Counted from the first letter of the stretch, positions 11,972 to 23,900 are shown. The stretch is DNA of 64,000 bases from Heterostelium multicystogenum (GCA_003667245.1 RCNN01000018.1:62001-126000), one strand, 5' to 3'. The notes: generated by a model from the sequence alone, not told the origin. Numbers and translations are program-made.

Positions 11972-12777
11972 TTATAGATTGAAGACTTTTCGAAGATGGT
12001 GAATAACTGCATCATTTTCATTCGATCCTATTACTTCGTGGTTTGGAAGTTTATCTTTAAGTCTTTTGTTGTCCGTTTTCCATGATTGCTCCTTTGCCTA
12101 CTCGAGAGAGCATTTCCAGGTCGTTCATACTATCTCCGAATGCAATGACATCTTGCATGGTGTGACCAAGTAGCTTTACAACTTCTTCGAGGGCGTTTGC
12201 CCTTTGAGACGTGAGGTGACATCACCTCCAGTGAAATTGGTGAAGAAAAGCATATGTATGCGCGGTTACCGTATTTTTCGTTTAGCTGCTTCTCGAGCTC
12301 CATCAGCTTCTCGGCGTTTCGAGAGAAATAAAAAATCTTGTATACGAGATCGGTTGCAATGACGGATGTCTCAGTGTAGCGCTTGTAGGTAAAGTCAGAG
12401 TTTGGGAAATATTGAGCCACCGGATAGTCTTGATTCATGTACCACTCGTTTATCACGGTAAGCATTGGTAATGATTTCAGGGTCGTCTTTGACAACATTG
12501 AGCAAGTCGTGCACATACTCAGGCGCGATGGTGTGGCTGATAATGACTTGTCCCGAAACATTCTCGACGAGTGCGCCGTTCGAGGTAATAATATGTGCAT
12601 CTATGCCAACCTTTGGCACGTATTCCACTAACATCGACATGGTTTCTTCCAGTTGCCAAGATGACATGGGACGCCTTTATCATGTAGTTGTTTCAGTGTC
12701 TCAACTGCCAAATCAGACAAGTCATGATTTGGATTCAAGAGAGTTCCGTCAAGGTCAGATGCAACAATCTTAAACAT
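11972..12777 (-). CDS. Cof-type HAD-superfamily phosphatase
   Basis: Haloacid-dehalogenase phosphohydrolase of the Cof/YbjI type. Motif I is SDLDGTLLNPNH right after the start (MFKIVASDLDGT). Motif II is VILATGRNHVDV. A cap region follows (AHIITSNGALVENVSGQVI, FPNSDFTYKRY), then motif III VSKGNALEEV (catalytic Lys), motif IV AFGDSMNDLEML, and a C-terminus EVIGSNENDAVIHHL...VFNL. Metal-dependent phosphatase on a small phosphorylated metabolite; substrate not predictable. Five extra bases in homopolymers (CCC, AAA, CC, AAA, AAAA) break the frame in 806 nt; removing them leaves 267 codons with every HAD motif in one frame. No intron seen. Confidence 0.85.
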
Positions 12778-12902
12778 TATTTATTATTTATTATGATGAT
12801 TATTATTATATTACAATATTTAAAGTTATTCCTATTTATTATTACAATAATAAATATATCTATGAATCTAAGAATGTAGGATTATTTAACTAATTACAAG
12901 AT

Positions 12903-13076
12903 TTAGTTAAATAACATGTCATTTAAAATTAAAGTAAATTGTTGTTCGTTTGCAAATGCAATGATTCCAAACCCAAAATTAATGTGTTTAATTTTTGGAT
13001 GAATCCAACCATGCGGTTCTGTCTCATCATAACTAAACATATAACCATTTATGTCGACATTTTTTAAACGTGTTAC
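12903..13076 (-). pseudogene. Coding-like fragment, unrecognised
   Basis: An open minus-strand stretch of 57 codons ending in TAA. It reads VTRLKNVDINGYMFSYDE, then HGWIHPKIKHINFGFG and ends LILNDMLFN. Composition is far more protein-like than the flanks, but there is no start codon with context and no family I know. A second similar-looking scrap (NQRGFATISFQRGN) lies on the same strand near 13195-13260. It may be the last exon of a small gene or a remnant. The rest of 12778-13358 is AT-rich with nothing recognisable. Confidence 0.35.
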
Positions 13077-13358
13077 TTTTAGTATTTATTTATTATTTTA
13101 TAAAAAATAAAAAATGCGAAACAAAATATTAAATTAAATAATTAATGATATCGATTTGAAATTTTGAGTAACTGTTATTTAATTTGAAGATATTTAAATG
13201 TTACCCCTTTGAAAACTAATAGTTGCAAAACCACGTTGATTTACCCTTCTCATAATTATCTCTGATATAAATAAAAACACACCACTGAAAATGAGGTCCA
13301 CAGATGATTGAACATCACAAATAACAGAAATTATTTAAAAATAAATATAGACAAAGTC

Positions 13359-13540
13359 ATGTTTCATACACTTCCCGTTTTTATAACTAGAAAGATCATA
13401 TCATATCTTGATGATATAGATCTCTTATGTTTATTATTTATCTAGTCGAGAACTACTCTATTGCCACAAAACTATACTTACCTCTCCTAAATATCATATC
13501 AAGTTGCCTATCGACTCTACTACTACTTCTACTTTTGATC

Positions 13541-13618
<78 letters not shown>

Positions 13619-15451
13619 TAGTTGTTTTAAATGATAAGATAATAGATAAAGAAAACAAAGTTGGTTATTCTATTATGGACTCAAAATTTGTGTCAATTCC
13701 TAGTGGTATTACTGACTTGGCATTCCGTGATAGCTTTAAGCAACAGCTTTATCCAGGGTATATTCCAGACACCGTAAGTGTATTGACTTTTTGGTTACGG
13801 ATTTAACCACCCACTTCGAATGGGAGATATACCATCGTCTGTCAAAAGTTTGACATTCGGCTACAGTTTCAATCAACCGTTAGCACCAGGTCTTATTCCA
13901 TCCTCTGTCACTAAGTTGGTCTTTGGGTACGCTTTCGACCAGCCTTTGGAGCCAGGTCATATTCCGTCTTCTGTTACAACTCTGGTTTTACCATTTACTT
14001 TAAATAGGATACTAAAACCTGGCGAAATTCCAACTTCAGTAACTAATTTAACCTTTAATACATTGTACAATCAACCGCTGCAACCAGGCAGTATTCCCTC
14101 GTCGGTTACACATTTAACTTTTGGCCGTAACTTCAATCAACCACTAAAAGCAGGAGATATACCCGCATCAGTAACTCATTTAGTTTTTGGTCGTAACTTC
14201 AATCAAATTCTGAAAATTGGAGATATCCCTTCTTCAGTTATCGAATTGAATTTAGGTTTTCATATAACCAACCTTTTGAAAAGGGATCCATCCCTTCTTC
14301 TGTTAAAGTTTTGAATTTAGGATATCAATTTAATCAACCATTCACACTCGATAAACAATCCTTCCAGTGTAACCCATTTGACATTTGGTGGCAACTTCAA
14401 TCAACCAATTTAGAAAAGGAACATTTCCACCCAATTTTAACATCCTTGATTTTTGGAGACCATTTCGATCAACCATTGGAAAATGGTTCTATTCCAAATA
14501 GTGTTACTCATTTGGATTTGGGAGATAGTTTTAACAGAGAATTGAAGCCTGGTGATATTCCACCATCTGTTACATATCTCTCTCTAGGTGATTCTTTTCT
14601 CCCAAATACTCCAAAATGGATCAATACCTTCTTCTGTTTCAAACATTAGTTTTTGGGATACCATTTTAATGAACCTATTTCCGGTTGGTTCCATTCCATC
14701 CTCAGTCACTACTTTAAATTTTTGGATATTCCTTCAATATGCCAACGGATAAATTTACTATTCCTTCGTCTGTTTCACATTTAGAATTTGGATTTTCTTT
14801 TGATAAAGTATGTCCAGAAGGATTCATTCCAGACTCTGTTAACCCATTTGAAGTTTGGACATTCCTTCAGCCAAGAATGTTTTATTCCACATTCTGTAAC
14901 TCATTTATCTTTTCATGGTTTCTTAAATAAGCTACTTACTCAGAGATTTTATTCCAACCTCAGTCACCCATTTGGACTATGGTGAATGGTTCAATCAATC
15001 AATTATAAGAACAACAATTCCTTCTTCAGTGACTAATTTATCTTTTGGTTACAATTTTCCGTCAAGAAATATTTCCAGAAGATATTCCTCACACTGTAAG
15101 ACATCTGACCATAAGCAAAGATTACGACAAAAAACTAGTTGTGGAAGGATTATCTTCAGTTTCAATCCATCAGTTTATTGGAACTTACACCAAATCAATT
15201 CTGTACTTTGGCAATCTATTACGCAACTTAAAAATATTCAATCTGTATATTTGAAAACAAGTTGGAAAAATGAATTGTTCAATCATCTTTCTCTATTAAA
15301 TATTATTCCAAATCAAATGAATGAATATTTTAAAGTATAAAAATACAATATATACTTGGTTAATAGCAAAACAACATCAAACACTGGTTCAAGAATTGCT
15401 TTTCGATTGCTTGAAAATGGAATTGTGATTGTTCTTCCTGATGAAGAATAA
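13359..15451 (+). CDS. FNIP-repeat protein with F-box-like N-terminus (frame broken many times)
   Basis: Dictyostelid-specific LRR-like family. The start is MFHTLPVFITRKIISYLDDI, the F-box-like head of FNIP proteins. It is followed by a poly-Asn tract coded by an AAT run (about 13540-13615). Then come at least a dozen 22-residue FNIP repeats of the form 'G.IPSSVT.L.FG..FNQPL.P' from about 13690 to 15050. The tail (KYNIYLVNSKTTSNTGSRIA...IVIVLPDEE) matches the usual C-terminal cap. The frame changes several times (for example near 13435, 13795, 14265, 14350, 14615 and 15060) and an in-frame TAA lies at 15338-15340. Both +1 and -1 changes occur, so this could be a real pseudogene or the same sequence errors. 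F-box-like heads suggest SCF substrate adaptors; this is unproven. Confidence 0.75.
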
Positions 15452-15739
15452 AGAAACACATTTGTCTGGAATACAATTGAATCAAAAAAAGTTACCGTTA
15501 CAAACTTTTAGTTGGATAAAAATAAACAATTAACTTTTAAATTAATAATCTTGTTGTGGGAAGAGGAAAAACAGTCATCTCAAAATAATATCTTTTGGGT
15601 TTCAGATATGATTTGTTTTACAAAGATATTTATTTTTATTTTTATGAATAATAATATCCAGTTTGTTCTGGACGCGAAAAAGATTGATGATTGATTTTTG
15701 TAGAGACACTAGATTCACTCTACACCATATCTTTAAGAA
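15452..15739. other. Short spacer
   Basis: AT-rich spacer between the FNIP-type gene and the ComC-like gene. Nothing recognisable; a 60-codon ORF starting at 15512 has no coding character. Confidence 0.4.
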
Positions 15740-18700
15740 ATGAGACACATATATTCCCTATTTGTATTAATATGTTTGATTGAATTTAAAGCCATCAATG
15801 CCATTCCACCAGAAGAAAGTAGGTTTTATAAGTTAAAGTGAGAAATTTGATATTAACCCAATTTATTCAAAGTTGAATCTGTTCAATGGAACATTCAGCA
15901 ATATCAAATGGACTATAATATCAGTAATCTATTGTGTGGAAAAGCTGGAAATGGTTTAACTCCGAATTGTGATGCCAATGGATTTTTAAAAGAGATGTAA
16001 GTAGTGAAAAATTCTATTGTTTGATCATAGTTATTAATAGAGTGGTATCCCACAGAACATTTTATGACTTTGGTAATATAACTGATATGGGACCTCCAAA
16101 TAGGATTCTTGCAATGTTTACTTTTTCAAAATTAACAACCTTCACCATAAGCAAAAGAAACATTGTTTTAAAAGACCCAAGCTTAAACCTCCTCGATATG
16201 ATAAATCAAACAGGAATGCCAAGTATACTCTATTTTACACATAGGGACAATCAAATAACGAGTATACCTCAAAAGATTCTAGTAAATACGATGACTAGTT
16301 TAACCATTTATGCACCCTCTATCACAGTCTTACCTTCCTATTTACTTACCCTACTTTTCTCAACGCTCTGATGTAAGTATTTATTTAAATCATTCTTGGC
16401 TATCTAATATATTTATTAACTTAATTGAAGGTTACCAGAGAGTCCCATTACAACATTAAATTACATTCCAGGTCAAGCTTCCAATATCAATTACTTGTAT
16501 GGAATAGATTATTACTGCTAGTTTTTAAATATAGTTGTACATTGCTAACTATGGTGTTTTCAAATAATATCTAGGAATATTGGTCTAGGAATGAATCATA
16601 CATCAATAACTTTTAATTCATCTATTATTAGAACAGGACCACTCAAGTTATCTCTGTAAGATCAATATATCTATTACCGTTCGTTCGATTGGCATAAATA
16701 ATTAATTAAAACTGATTTATATTATTATATATAAAAAAAAAAATCCAGAATGCTTACTTTATATAATGTTAATACAACTATTAACATTGATACAACAAAT
16801 CTTAGTTCTTTGTAAGTTTCCTAAATACTTAAATATACCATTAATCAATTTTGTTTTAATTAATCATATTAAATAGACAAACATACGTTAAGACACAACC
16901 AACAGAGATAGCTCCATCATTTGTTTTAAGCGGTCCCACCAAAAATTTCAAAATATTAACCATCAATGGTCCAGTCTCAAATTTCACTCCCCAAAATCTA
17001 TCAGTATACAACTTAACGTATGTAACATCCACTCGAGTTTCATTGTTTCACAAGACTAATTGAAATATTAATCATCTATCCAGCACATTTAGTAAAGATG
17101 GAGGAAAGACTTTTTTCACAATTCCCATATAACACTATCCCAAATGACCTAACCAATTTGTAGGTTTCTTGCTCTTTTAATATATGATTATTTATGACAA
17201 TGATTTCATTGTTTCCTAACTTATTTCTGTAAAGGGGATATATAGGTCAAGGTTTAACAGAATATCCAATTCTTACTGTTAAAGGTCCAATCATTTATGG
17301 AACCAGTAAAAGTCTGCTTCTACAATCAAATTTACTTACAGGTGCAGTTCCTGATTCATACTTCAATTCTTTATTTGGATGGGTATTTTTCAATGACAAC
17401 ACAGGTATCAACTATATAAGTGATGAAGCATGCAAAGTCGATATGATCTGGATGAAAAATACCAGTCTTACAGATATACCATCATGTTTCAAATGCTATT
17501 TCCCAGTTGGAAGTCATGACTTTAGAGATACACCATTCTTTAGTAGTTTCGATTTCAAGAAATATGTTTGTCGTATGTATTTACACTTATCGATGGAGCC
17601 AATCAAATCATTATGAAAAACTTACACGAATATACTAAAGCACTCAACTATACTAAGCATTACATTTCATATGATGCTGCTACCATTACAATTGTTGGAA
17701 GCAATCTTGGTTGGGGATATCCTTCCGATTTTGATCCACGTCTAACAAAATTGCAGAACAACAGAAGATTCTTGTATAATATTGATCTATCGAATCGATC
17801 ACCAAACATTGTGCTATCCAAACGGTCCAATGTTTCAATTGATATTACATATGAAATTCTGAGTATCATTGTGCTCAATATGTCAATTTCACAAGCATCG
17901 GACTGTGTATTGATTACAGCTGATCTAAACCTGACCATTGGTTACACGAACTATACCAACTTTTACTTAGATGGACTCAAATGTGAAATAATACCAACAA
18001 ACCAAGTACGAGAGGCTCAAGAACGTGTTTTTTACGAAGTCGCTTGCCCCGAATGCAAGGAGGTCTAAAGAACATCACTATCGAAAACGAATATTCACAG
18101 TCACAGAATTCCATATGTTGGAATTACTATATCCAAAAGTAACAGGTGTGACAATACTTGGAATTAATGGAGGAAACATCACATTTTATGGAAACTACAG
18201 TGGTCAGAATATGACAACTATTACTATTGTTGGCAAGAGTTGTCCAGTAATCAATGAATCGAAAGAATTTATTCAATGCATTCTCCAAGGACCCCTAAAT
18301 GTTGGATATCAAAGTTTGATTTTGTCGGATGGTGGATATGTCTTTAAATCAAATTCAATGGTACTTGTGTTAAGCACACCTGAAGACAACATTGCTTATT
18401 GTGAGAAACAATACTTCAACTGCTCAGGAAATGGTCAGTGCAATTCGGAAGGTAAATGTGTTTGTTACCCTTCCTATTTCGGAATCAAGTGTGATCAACA
18501 ACTCTCACCTGGTCCAGATATAAACATCAACAGCACAACACCTTCAGCATCCATCGAGTACAAAGGTTACAAATTCGACTTCTCCATTGTAGCTATTCAA
18601 GAGATTGATGATATGGCCAAAATATTAAAAGAGATTCGACTCACTTCCAACTGGACAATCGATAGAATAATTAATTCCAATGGTCTACAGTCGGTGTACT

Positions 18701-19371
18701 ATACTTATGACAAGGATCTGGTGCCTATGGAATCACTATCAATCCAGTCTATCGTTCAATTAACCAACAAAACATCGACGGCAATCATAGAGTTTGGTGG
18801 AGAACAAATTAATCTTGCACCAAACTCTGTCAAGATCTCAGCCAATGTTACCGGATGGAATTATCAAGATGCACTTTCAACACTCAGATTTGTGTATCGC
18901 TCGCCTGTGACACTTGACAAATGCACTCGTGAACCACTCTCGATAGAAACAAACAATGATGGTACAACCATCCAATTTATCAGAGTGTTCAGTGAAGACG
19001 TTGAGTTCTTCGGTAGATTCACCAGTGTCGCAGTTACAGATGGAAAGCGGTCATACTCTTCGGTGGTCTTGGTCAATGAAACTACCTCAGATGACAGTGA
19101 AATGCTATTGGGTATAAATATCCCTCATTGCAACGAATGTGTGATCGATCCAGACTTTAGTGCACTGGTGAATATTGACAAAATCAACAATAAATCATGT
19201 GGATCAAAGAGCTCAAACACATGGAAGATTGTCACTGGTGTCGTCGTTGGTGGTGCAGTTATTATAAGCGCAACAGTAGCAGGTATCGCCTACTACAAAA
19301 AACAAAGAAAATTCAAACTTGACAGTAAGAAAATGCAAGAGAAATTGCAAAAGATATCAAATGACTATTAA
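15740..19371 (+). CDS. ComC-like transmembrane protein (LRR-like, IPT/TIG, EGF, supersandwich domain)
   Basis: Cell-surface protein of the dictyostelid ComC family. It has a signal peptide (MRHIYSLFVLICLIEFKAINA), then an LRR-like ectodomain spread over many short exons with GTAAGT/TAG introns (15830-17560), for example LTIYAPSITVLPSYL and LLLQSNLLTGAVPDSYF. Next are a Cys-bounded segment, an IPT/TIG-like stretch (VTGVTILGINGGNITFYG, 18145 on), an EGF motif (CSGNGQCNSEGKCVCYPSYFG, 18420) and a beta-rich domain of about 220 residues like the ComC supersandwich domain. One TM helix (IVTGVVVGGAVIISATVAGIA) and a short basic tail end it. N-glycosylation sequons are numerous. Frame changes at about 17570, 18058 and 18138 look like missing bases. 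Probable role in cell-cell or extracellular signalling in development (family inference). Confidence 0.78.
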
Positions 19372-19598
19372 TAAATCCAACAACAGTTGTTTGTAGTTGT
19401 ATGATATTTATAAAATGTACTAATAAATAATGATAAAAATATTATAAATGCACCAACCATATATAGATTTAATTTTTGAATTGAACCTAAAGTTTTCAAA
19501 ATGATCCTTCATGGAGCCGAATTGGATAGACTGATTATATTTTTGATTCAAGTTTTTTCTAAATTTTTAAAAACATTGCTTTGGATTACATCTCAACC

Positions 19599-19671
19599 GC
19601 CCGGTTAGCTCAGTCGGTAGAGCGCACGGCTCTTAACCGTGTGGTCGTGGGTTCGAGCCCCACATTGGGCG
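19599..19671 (+). tRNA. tRNA-Lys (anticodon CTT)
   Basis: Complete 73-nt cloverleaf. The acceptor GCCCGGT pairs with ATTGGGC (two G-T pairs), the D stem is GCTC/GAGC, the anticodon stem CACGG/CCGTG holds loop CTCTTAA (anticodon CTT), and the T stem is GTGGG/CCCAC with TTCGAGC. No intron. The Pol III terminator is the T-run at 19677-19683. The LTR of the gypsy element starts about 60 bp downstream. Confidence 0.95.
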
Positions 19672-19730
19672 TTGTCTTTTTTTACAAAACTATCCATAAT
19701 GCGCGCATTGTTTTTTGTTGTGTAGTCCCA

Positions 19731-19945
19731 AGTTTAATAAATAATAGGTTGATCAGACCTATTGTTATTAAAAGATATTAACTCAAACTAAACTCTGAAT
19801 AGAGAACCTTAATCAAATTAAATAATATACTTAGTTAGTTTCTCTATTTGTAGTAAATTATTAATCTTTATTTTTAATTACCTTAATCAAATTAAATAAT
19901 ATACTTAGTTAGTTTCTCTATTTGTAGTAAATTATTAATCTGATT
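19731..19945 (-). repeat. 3' LTR of the gypsy element
   Basis: Shares about 190 bp with 23706-23900. It holds a tandem duplication: a unit of about 73 bp (ACCTTAATCAAATTAAATAA ... TAGTAAATTATTAATC) occurs twice. A purine-rich tract on the element's coding strand (about 19950-19970, AAAAGGAAAAACCGAAAGAA) lies just inside and is a candidate polypurine tract. The exact inner border is uncertain by some tens of bases. Confidence 0.8.
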
Positions 19946-20027
19946 AAGATTCTTTCGGTTTTTCCTTTTAAGGTGTTTTTTTCGTAAAATTGATATTTTT
20001 ATAAATTATTGTAAAATTGTGTTGTTG

Positions 20028-22010
20028 TTACATATCCCCTCCATGATTTGAGCTAGTTGAAGAAGAGGAATATGCAGTCGTTGAGATTAAAGTATAGTTG
20101 AGTTGAGGTTGAGATAAGATGACTGTTACTTTTTTTTGTTGAAAGCTTCGATCATCGTAGGTATGTGTTGGATAAGGATGTTTTTCGTTGATCCATTTGT
20201 TGTGGTCGTCGCTGATAGTGTCGAACTTGACCAGATATTCGGTTGTGGAACCGGTACCGCGACCAGAGATTCTTTTCTTGAGAATGGCCACGACGTCTAG
20301 GATGTGGGTATTGGTAGGATCACCAATGTAAGGCTTCATGTCATCCACATGAACGGTACGGTCCGTTGTTCTTTTATTCTGAAGTCGAACAACATAGTTC
20401 AAATCAGTAAGCTTCTTAACAACACTGAACGGTCCACCCCATGCTTGAGTAAGTTTACGATCGTTCTCCTCGCCGGATTTGTGCGTGTTGAGCCTGGATC
20501 TTCTGATTAGGACCAAGTCGTTAATCTTATATGTGTTGAAGTTCTTAACAACTTTGTCGTGATTCTTGGCCTGTCGGAACTGACCATCAAGAGCATTGGT
20601 CTTGGCCTCGAGTCTGTAAATGTCTTGACATTCCTTGTAATTAGATAAACCAAATGTACCTGCATTCCATGGTAGTTTGATTTCGTAACCGAGCAATAAT
20701 TGATTAGGTGTGAATTGAGTTGTAGCGTTGACGTTGTTGTTGATACACATTTCGACGAAACTAATGTCTTCCGCCCATGAGCGCTTCCTGTCTGTCCACT
20801 TTCTGATATGTTCCAAAATCGATCTGTTGAACCTTTCAGTCTGCCCATCTGCTTGTGCACGACCTGGTTGTGTCATGCATAGTTGAGATCCCATTTCTTT
20901 CATAGCAGTAGTCCACAAATCTGAAGTGAATTTCGGATCGCGATCGCAAACAATTGTTGACGGTGCACCATATTTCGCTACAATGTTTCTAACGAACCAA
21001 TGACCAAGCTGCTGAGCTGTAACGTCCTTGGTACAAGGGAATAATCTGACAGATTTAGTGAATCTGTCAACAACCACAAATAGGTTGTCTTCACCGGTTT
21101 CAGCCGGCGGTAGAGCTAACAGGTCCATAGATATATCTTTGAACGGCCTGTCTGGAAGTGGTAGTGACGCGAGGAAACCTTCTTTGATCTTCTTGATAGA
21201 TGACCTCTGACACAAAGGACACTTCTTGATATAGTTGGTGATGGTTGCTGTCATCTGAGGCCACACGTATGATTTTGACAACTTGGCAGCCATCCTAGCG
21301 TAGGCCACATGTCCACTATACAACGATGAGTGTGCTTCCGCTATGATAGATTCGATTGAGGAGCTGTCCAGAACCACCAACCTGAGGTTTTCGCCATCGA
21401 TCCAGTAGTGTAGATCGTTGACAACTGTTGCATCCACCCTTCTTTTGAACGTATCGAACCAATCCCTGGTGGATCTGGGAAGGTCTTCTGATGTATATGA
21501 GCTTTTGATATCCTTGATAAGATTAGAGTCCCAAGGGGATTCGAACTCTGGCGCTCTGGATAGATAATCTGCGACCACGTTCGTAGGACCAGGAATATAA
21601 ACAATCTGGAAATTAAACCTAGATAGGATCTCACTCCATCTATTAAGCCTAGGATTATCCAGATCGGACTGAGAATCGTAAATTAGATTCTTGTGGTCCG
21701 TGTGCAGTACGAACGGTCGATCTTTGAGCATATAACCATATCTAGTGACGGCATGAATGACTGCCAGTAACTCCCTGTCTCTGGCACTGTAGTTTCTTTG
21801 TGCTGAGTCAAACTTTCTAGAATCGAATATGACTGGACGTAAGTTGTCGTTGGTCGTCGTGCTGAGCGATCATCAAACCAGAACCAACATCCGAGGCATC
21901 CGTATACACATGGAACGTCTTCTTATAGTTGGGTGACATCAAGCATCTAGAGGAGCAAAGTTCAGCTTTGATGTCGTTGAAGTCTGCATAATGATCCCAT
22001 GGTTGTTCTT
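20028..22010 (-). CDS. pol remainder: RT thumb, RNase H, integrase, chromodomain
   Basis: Starts in the last part of a reverse transcriptase (DFNDIKAELCSSRCLMSPN, about 21990-21930) and runs into RNase H (HVYTDASDVGSGLMIAQ, then DRELLAVIHAVTRYGYMLKD, and TDHKN). A frame change lies between these at about 21830-21850. The integrase follows: zinc-binding HSSLYSGH...CPLCQ, then D (DISMDLLALPP), D (IVCDRDPKF) and E (ADGQTERFNR). The C-terminal part (ILDVVAILKKRISGRGTGST...YLVKF...KWINEKHP) fits a chromodomain, which in such elements directs integration. The ORF from 21731 to 20028 (567 codons) is intact. Without an RT core this copy cannot copy itself alone. Confidence 0.88.
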
Positions 22011-22014
22011 CACC

Positions 22015-23563
22015 ACGAACATTTTGGAGTTGATCGTGATGGGATAGTTAATATTATCAATGGTACCAGGCATGGTCACCTTAACATTGGTGTAGGAGTT
22101 GGCGTAGAAACCCTGCACCTGCGCGATAGGCTTAAGATACTCTCGGCATGGAGATTCGGATAAGCCTAATAGTGGTAGTAGAGACGGATCGATAAGTGAG
22201 GCTTGGGAGCCCAAATCGATCATGGCTTTTTCCTCGCGACCACCGATGACTACCTTCATGTAGTGGCCAGAGGACTTCCAGACAAGTCCATTAACTTGTA
22301 CTGGGTTTTTCTCCCTTCTTGGGATATTGTTGTCTATTCCTGAAGCTAGACTGTTTATCTGAGGAGGAGGATTCGTACTTCCTATCGCCTTCTGCTTTCT
22401 TATCGGTTTCCGGCTTCTTTTCCTCGACTTTTCTTTCTTCACGAAAAAAGGTGGAACTTCTCTTCTTATGAGTGGGCTTGGTGTCCTGCCTTTGCTTATC
22501 GACTTCGAATTGGCTTGAGTGAGCCTCGGCTCGACCCTTGAGGTAGGCTTCCCAAAGACCAAGGTGTCTGGTAGCTAGTTTGACACCATTGACGGAAAAC
22601 GACTGGAGAGTAGCATCGCCAACGTAGTTAGCGTCTTTGAACGCGTTGATAATGAACAGCTTACCAGGGATGGTAATAGCTGCAGCCAGAGCTTCCAGAA
22701 GCTTAATATCGGAACATCGGTTCTGTGATACTCTGTAATTAGTTCCATGAGTTCCATGTAGTTTCCAAAATCGTTGTTGAGTTTAAAAGACCTAATTTGG
22801 CTGTCCAGATATGCTAACATGATTGTCCTGTTATGGAACTTATCAACCATCCAGTTCAAGAATGAATCCCATGATTGAGTGCATTTCTTGCGTTGAGCGT
22901 CGTCTAGCAACTGAAGCTGGTTTGAATCTGACTGATATGTTGGACGATGTTTTGTATTACCGCTCTAACTCTTTCAGAGGGTTGATTGCCATCCAGAGAA
23001 GCAACGAACGTTAAGTAGGATTTGAATGTCGCCGTTGATTTCTTGTTGATATCGTTGAAACACTTTCGGAAGGCTTTTGATTTCAGGTTCTGTGACCTTG
23101 GCTACCTTTTGTTCTTGTAGAGCCGACAAAGATAATGCTTCGTTCGCTCTTTGATTCGAAGACGATTGAACTAACGAATCATCATCTTGTTGATGAAATT
23201 CTACAGGAACTGAAGATCGTGATGAGGTATTCATTGGTCCCTCTACGGTTTTCTCAGCTTGTTTAATACGATGTTTCAACTCGTTAATTAGCATGTTTTG
23301 TGTGTCTCGACGTGTTGATTTCTATGCTCCAACTCTTTTACTGCTTTTGCTGTTGTCTTTCTTGCATCTTCCAGATCAGTATTCAGATTGTTGACCAAGG
23401 TCTCGACAAATGTAAGTAGATCTCTTACTGCGCTCGCTGTGTAGAAATCCTTCTTGAGTGGTGAGCCCTCCATAACCATATTATGACACTCAGTATACGA
23501 AAGCCCCTTAGCAACAGTCGGAGTTGACTTTTCCACTGTGGTATTTGCTTGTTCGTCTGTCAT
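22015..23563 (-). CDS. gag and protease region of the gypsy element (frame-broken)
   Basis: Starts MTDEQANTTVEKSTPTVAKG at 23563. The capsid-like helical region continues in two further frames (LINELKHRIKQAEKTVEGPM; then SWDSFLNWMVDKFHNRTIML, LNNDFGNYMELMELITEYH, a Gag signature). A Lys/Arg-rich linker (about 22500-22350) follows, then a retropepsin-like domain (VVIGGREEKAMIDLGSQASL) with D-L-G-S where D-S/T-G is usual. Frame breaks occur near 23290, 22980 and 22570. The protease stops making sense at about 22030, where sequence jumps to the RT thumb; this is the deletion junction. No zinc knuckle seen. Confidence 0.75.
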
Positions 23564-23651
23564 TTGATATAGATAAGTATTATAGCTAAATAGAAATATA
23601 ATAATAATAATGATAATTGTGTGTAGATATGTATATATATATTATAGATGT

Positions 23652-23684
23652 CTAATTACCTCCCCGGGGAGTTTGAGGTATTAG
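23652..23684. repeat. GC-rich hairpin in the gypsy leader
   Basis: Arms CTAATTACCTC and GAGGTATTAG enclose a CCCCGGGG core with a short TTT asymmetry. It lies about 20 bp inside the 5' LTR, close to where a tRNA primer-binding site would be expected, in otherwise AT-only leader. Candidate packaging or priming structure (inference). Confidence 0.6.
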
Positions 23685-23705
23685 ATATAAAAAAAGAACT
23701 AAAAA

Positions 23706-23900
23706 AGTTTAATAAATAATAGGTTGATCAGACCTATTGTTATTAAAAAGATATTAACTCAAACTAAACTCTGAATAGAGAACCTTAATCAAATTAAATA
23801 ATATACTTAGTTAGTTTCTCTATTTGTAGTAAATTATTAATCTTTATTTTTAATTACCTTAATCAAATTAAATAATATACTTAGTTAGTTTCTCTATTTG
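23706..23900 (-). repeat. 5' LTR of the gypsy element
   Basis: Same sequence as 19731 onward apart from one A in an A-run, with the same internal duplication. Its outer edge (23900) stops about 30 bp short of where homology to the 3' LTR would continue (TAGTAAATTATTAATC), so the outer end may be truncated. Confidence 0.8.

Larger units (their letters stand above)
19731..23900 (-). mobile_element. Ty3/gypsy chromodomain retrotransposon, RT core deleted
   Basis: LTR element read on the minus strand: 5' LTR 23706-23900, gag from 23563, protease, a short RT thumb remnant, RNase H, integrase and chromodomain to 20028, 3' LTR from 19731. The integrase keeps its catalytic residues. The reverse transcriptase fingers/palm, including any Y-x-D-D box, are absent between protease and RNase H. 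Integration next to a tRNA gene plus a C-terminal chromodomain point to the skipper group of dictyostelid elements, whose skipper-2 branch is known to insert downstream of tRNA genes. The two LTRs are nearly identical over their shared 190 bp (one A-run length difference), so the insertion is young. No clear target-site duplication. Confidence 0.9.

Noticed and set aside
12465..12773. Plus-strand 102-codon ORF
   Set aside because: Antisense of the HAD phosphatase, whose five motifs are all on the minus strand.
13427..13621. ORF ending in a poly-Ile/Met tract
   Set aside because: Out-of-frame reading of the AAT run that codes poly-Asn in the FNIP-type gene, although its first part overlaps the true F-box-like head in a shifted frame.
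20304..21210. Plus-strand ORFs within the gypsy element
   Set aside because: Antisense shadows of the integrase frame.
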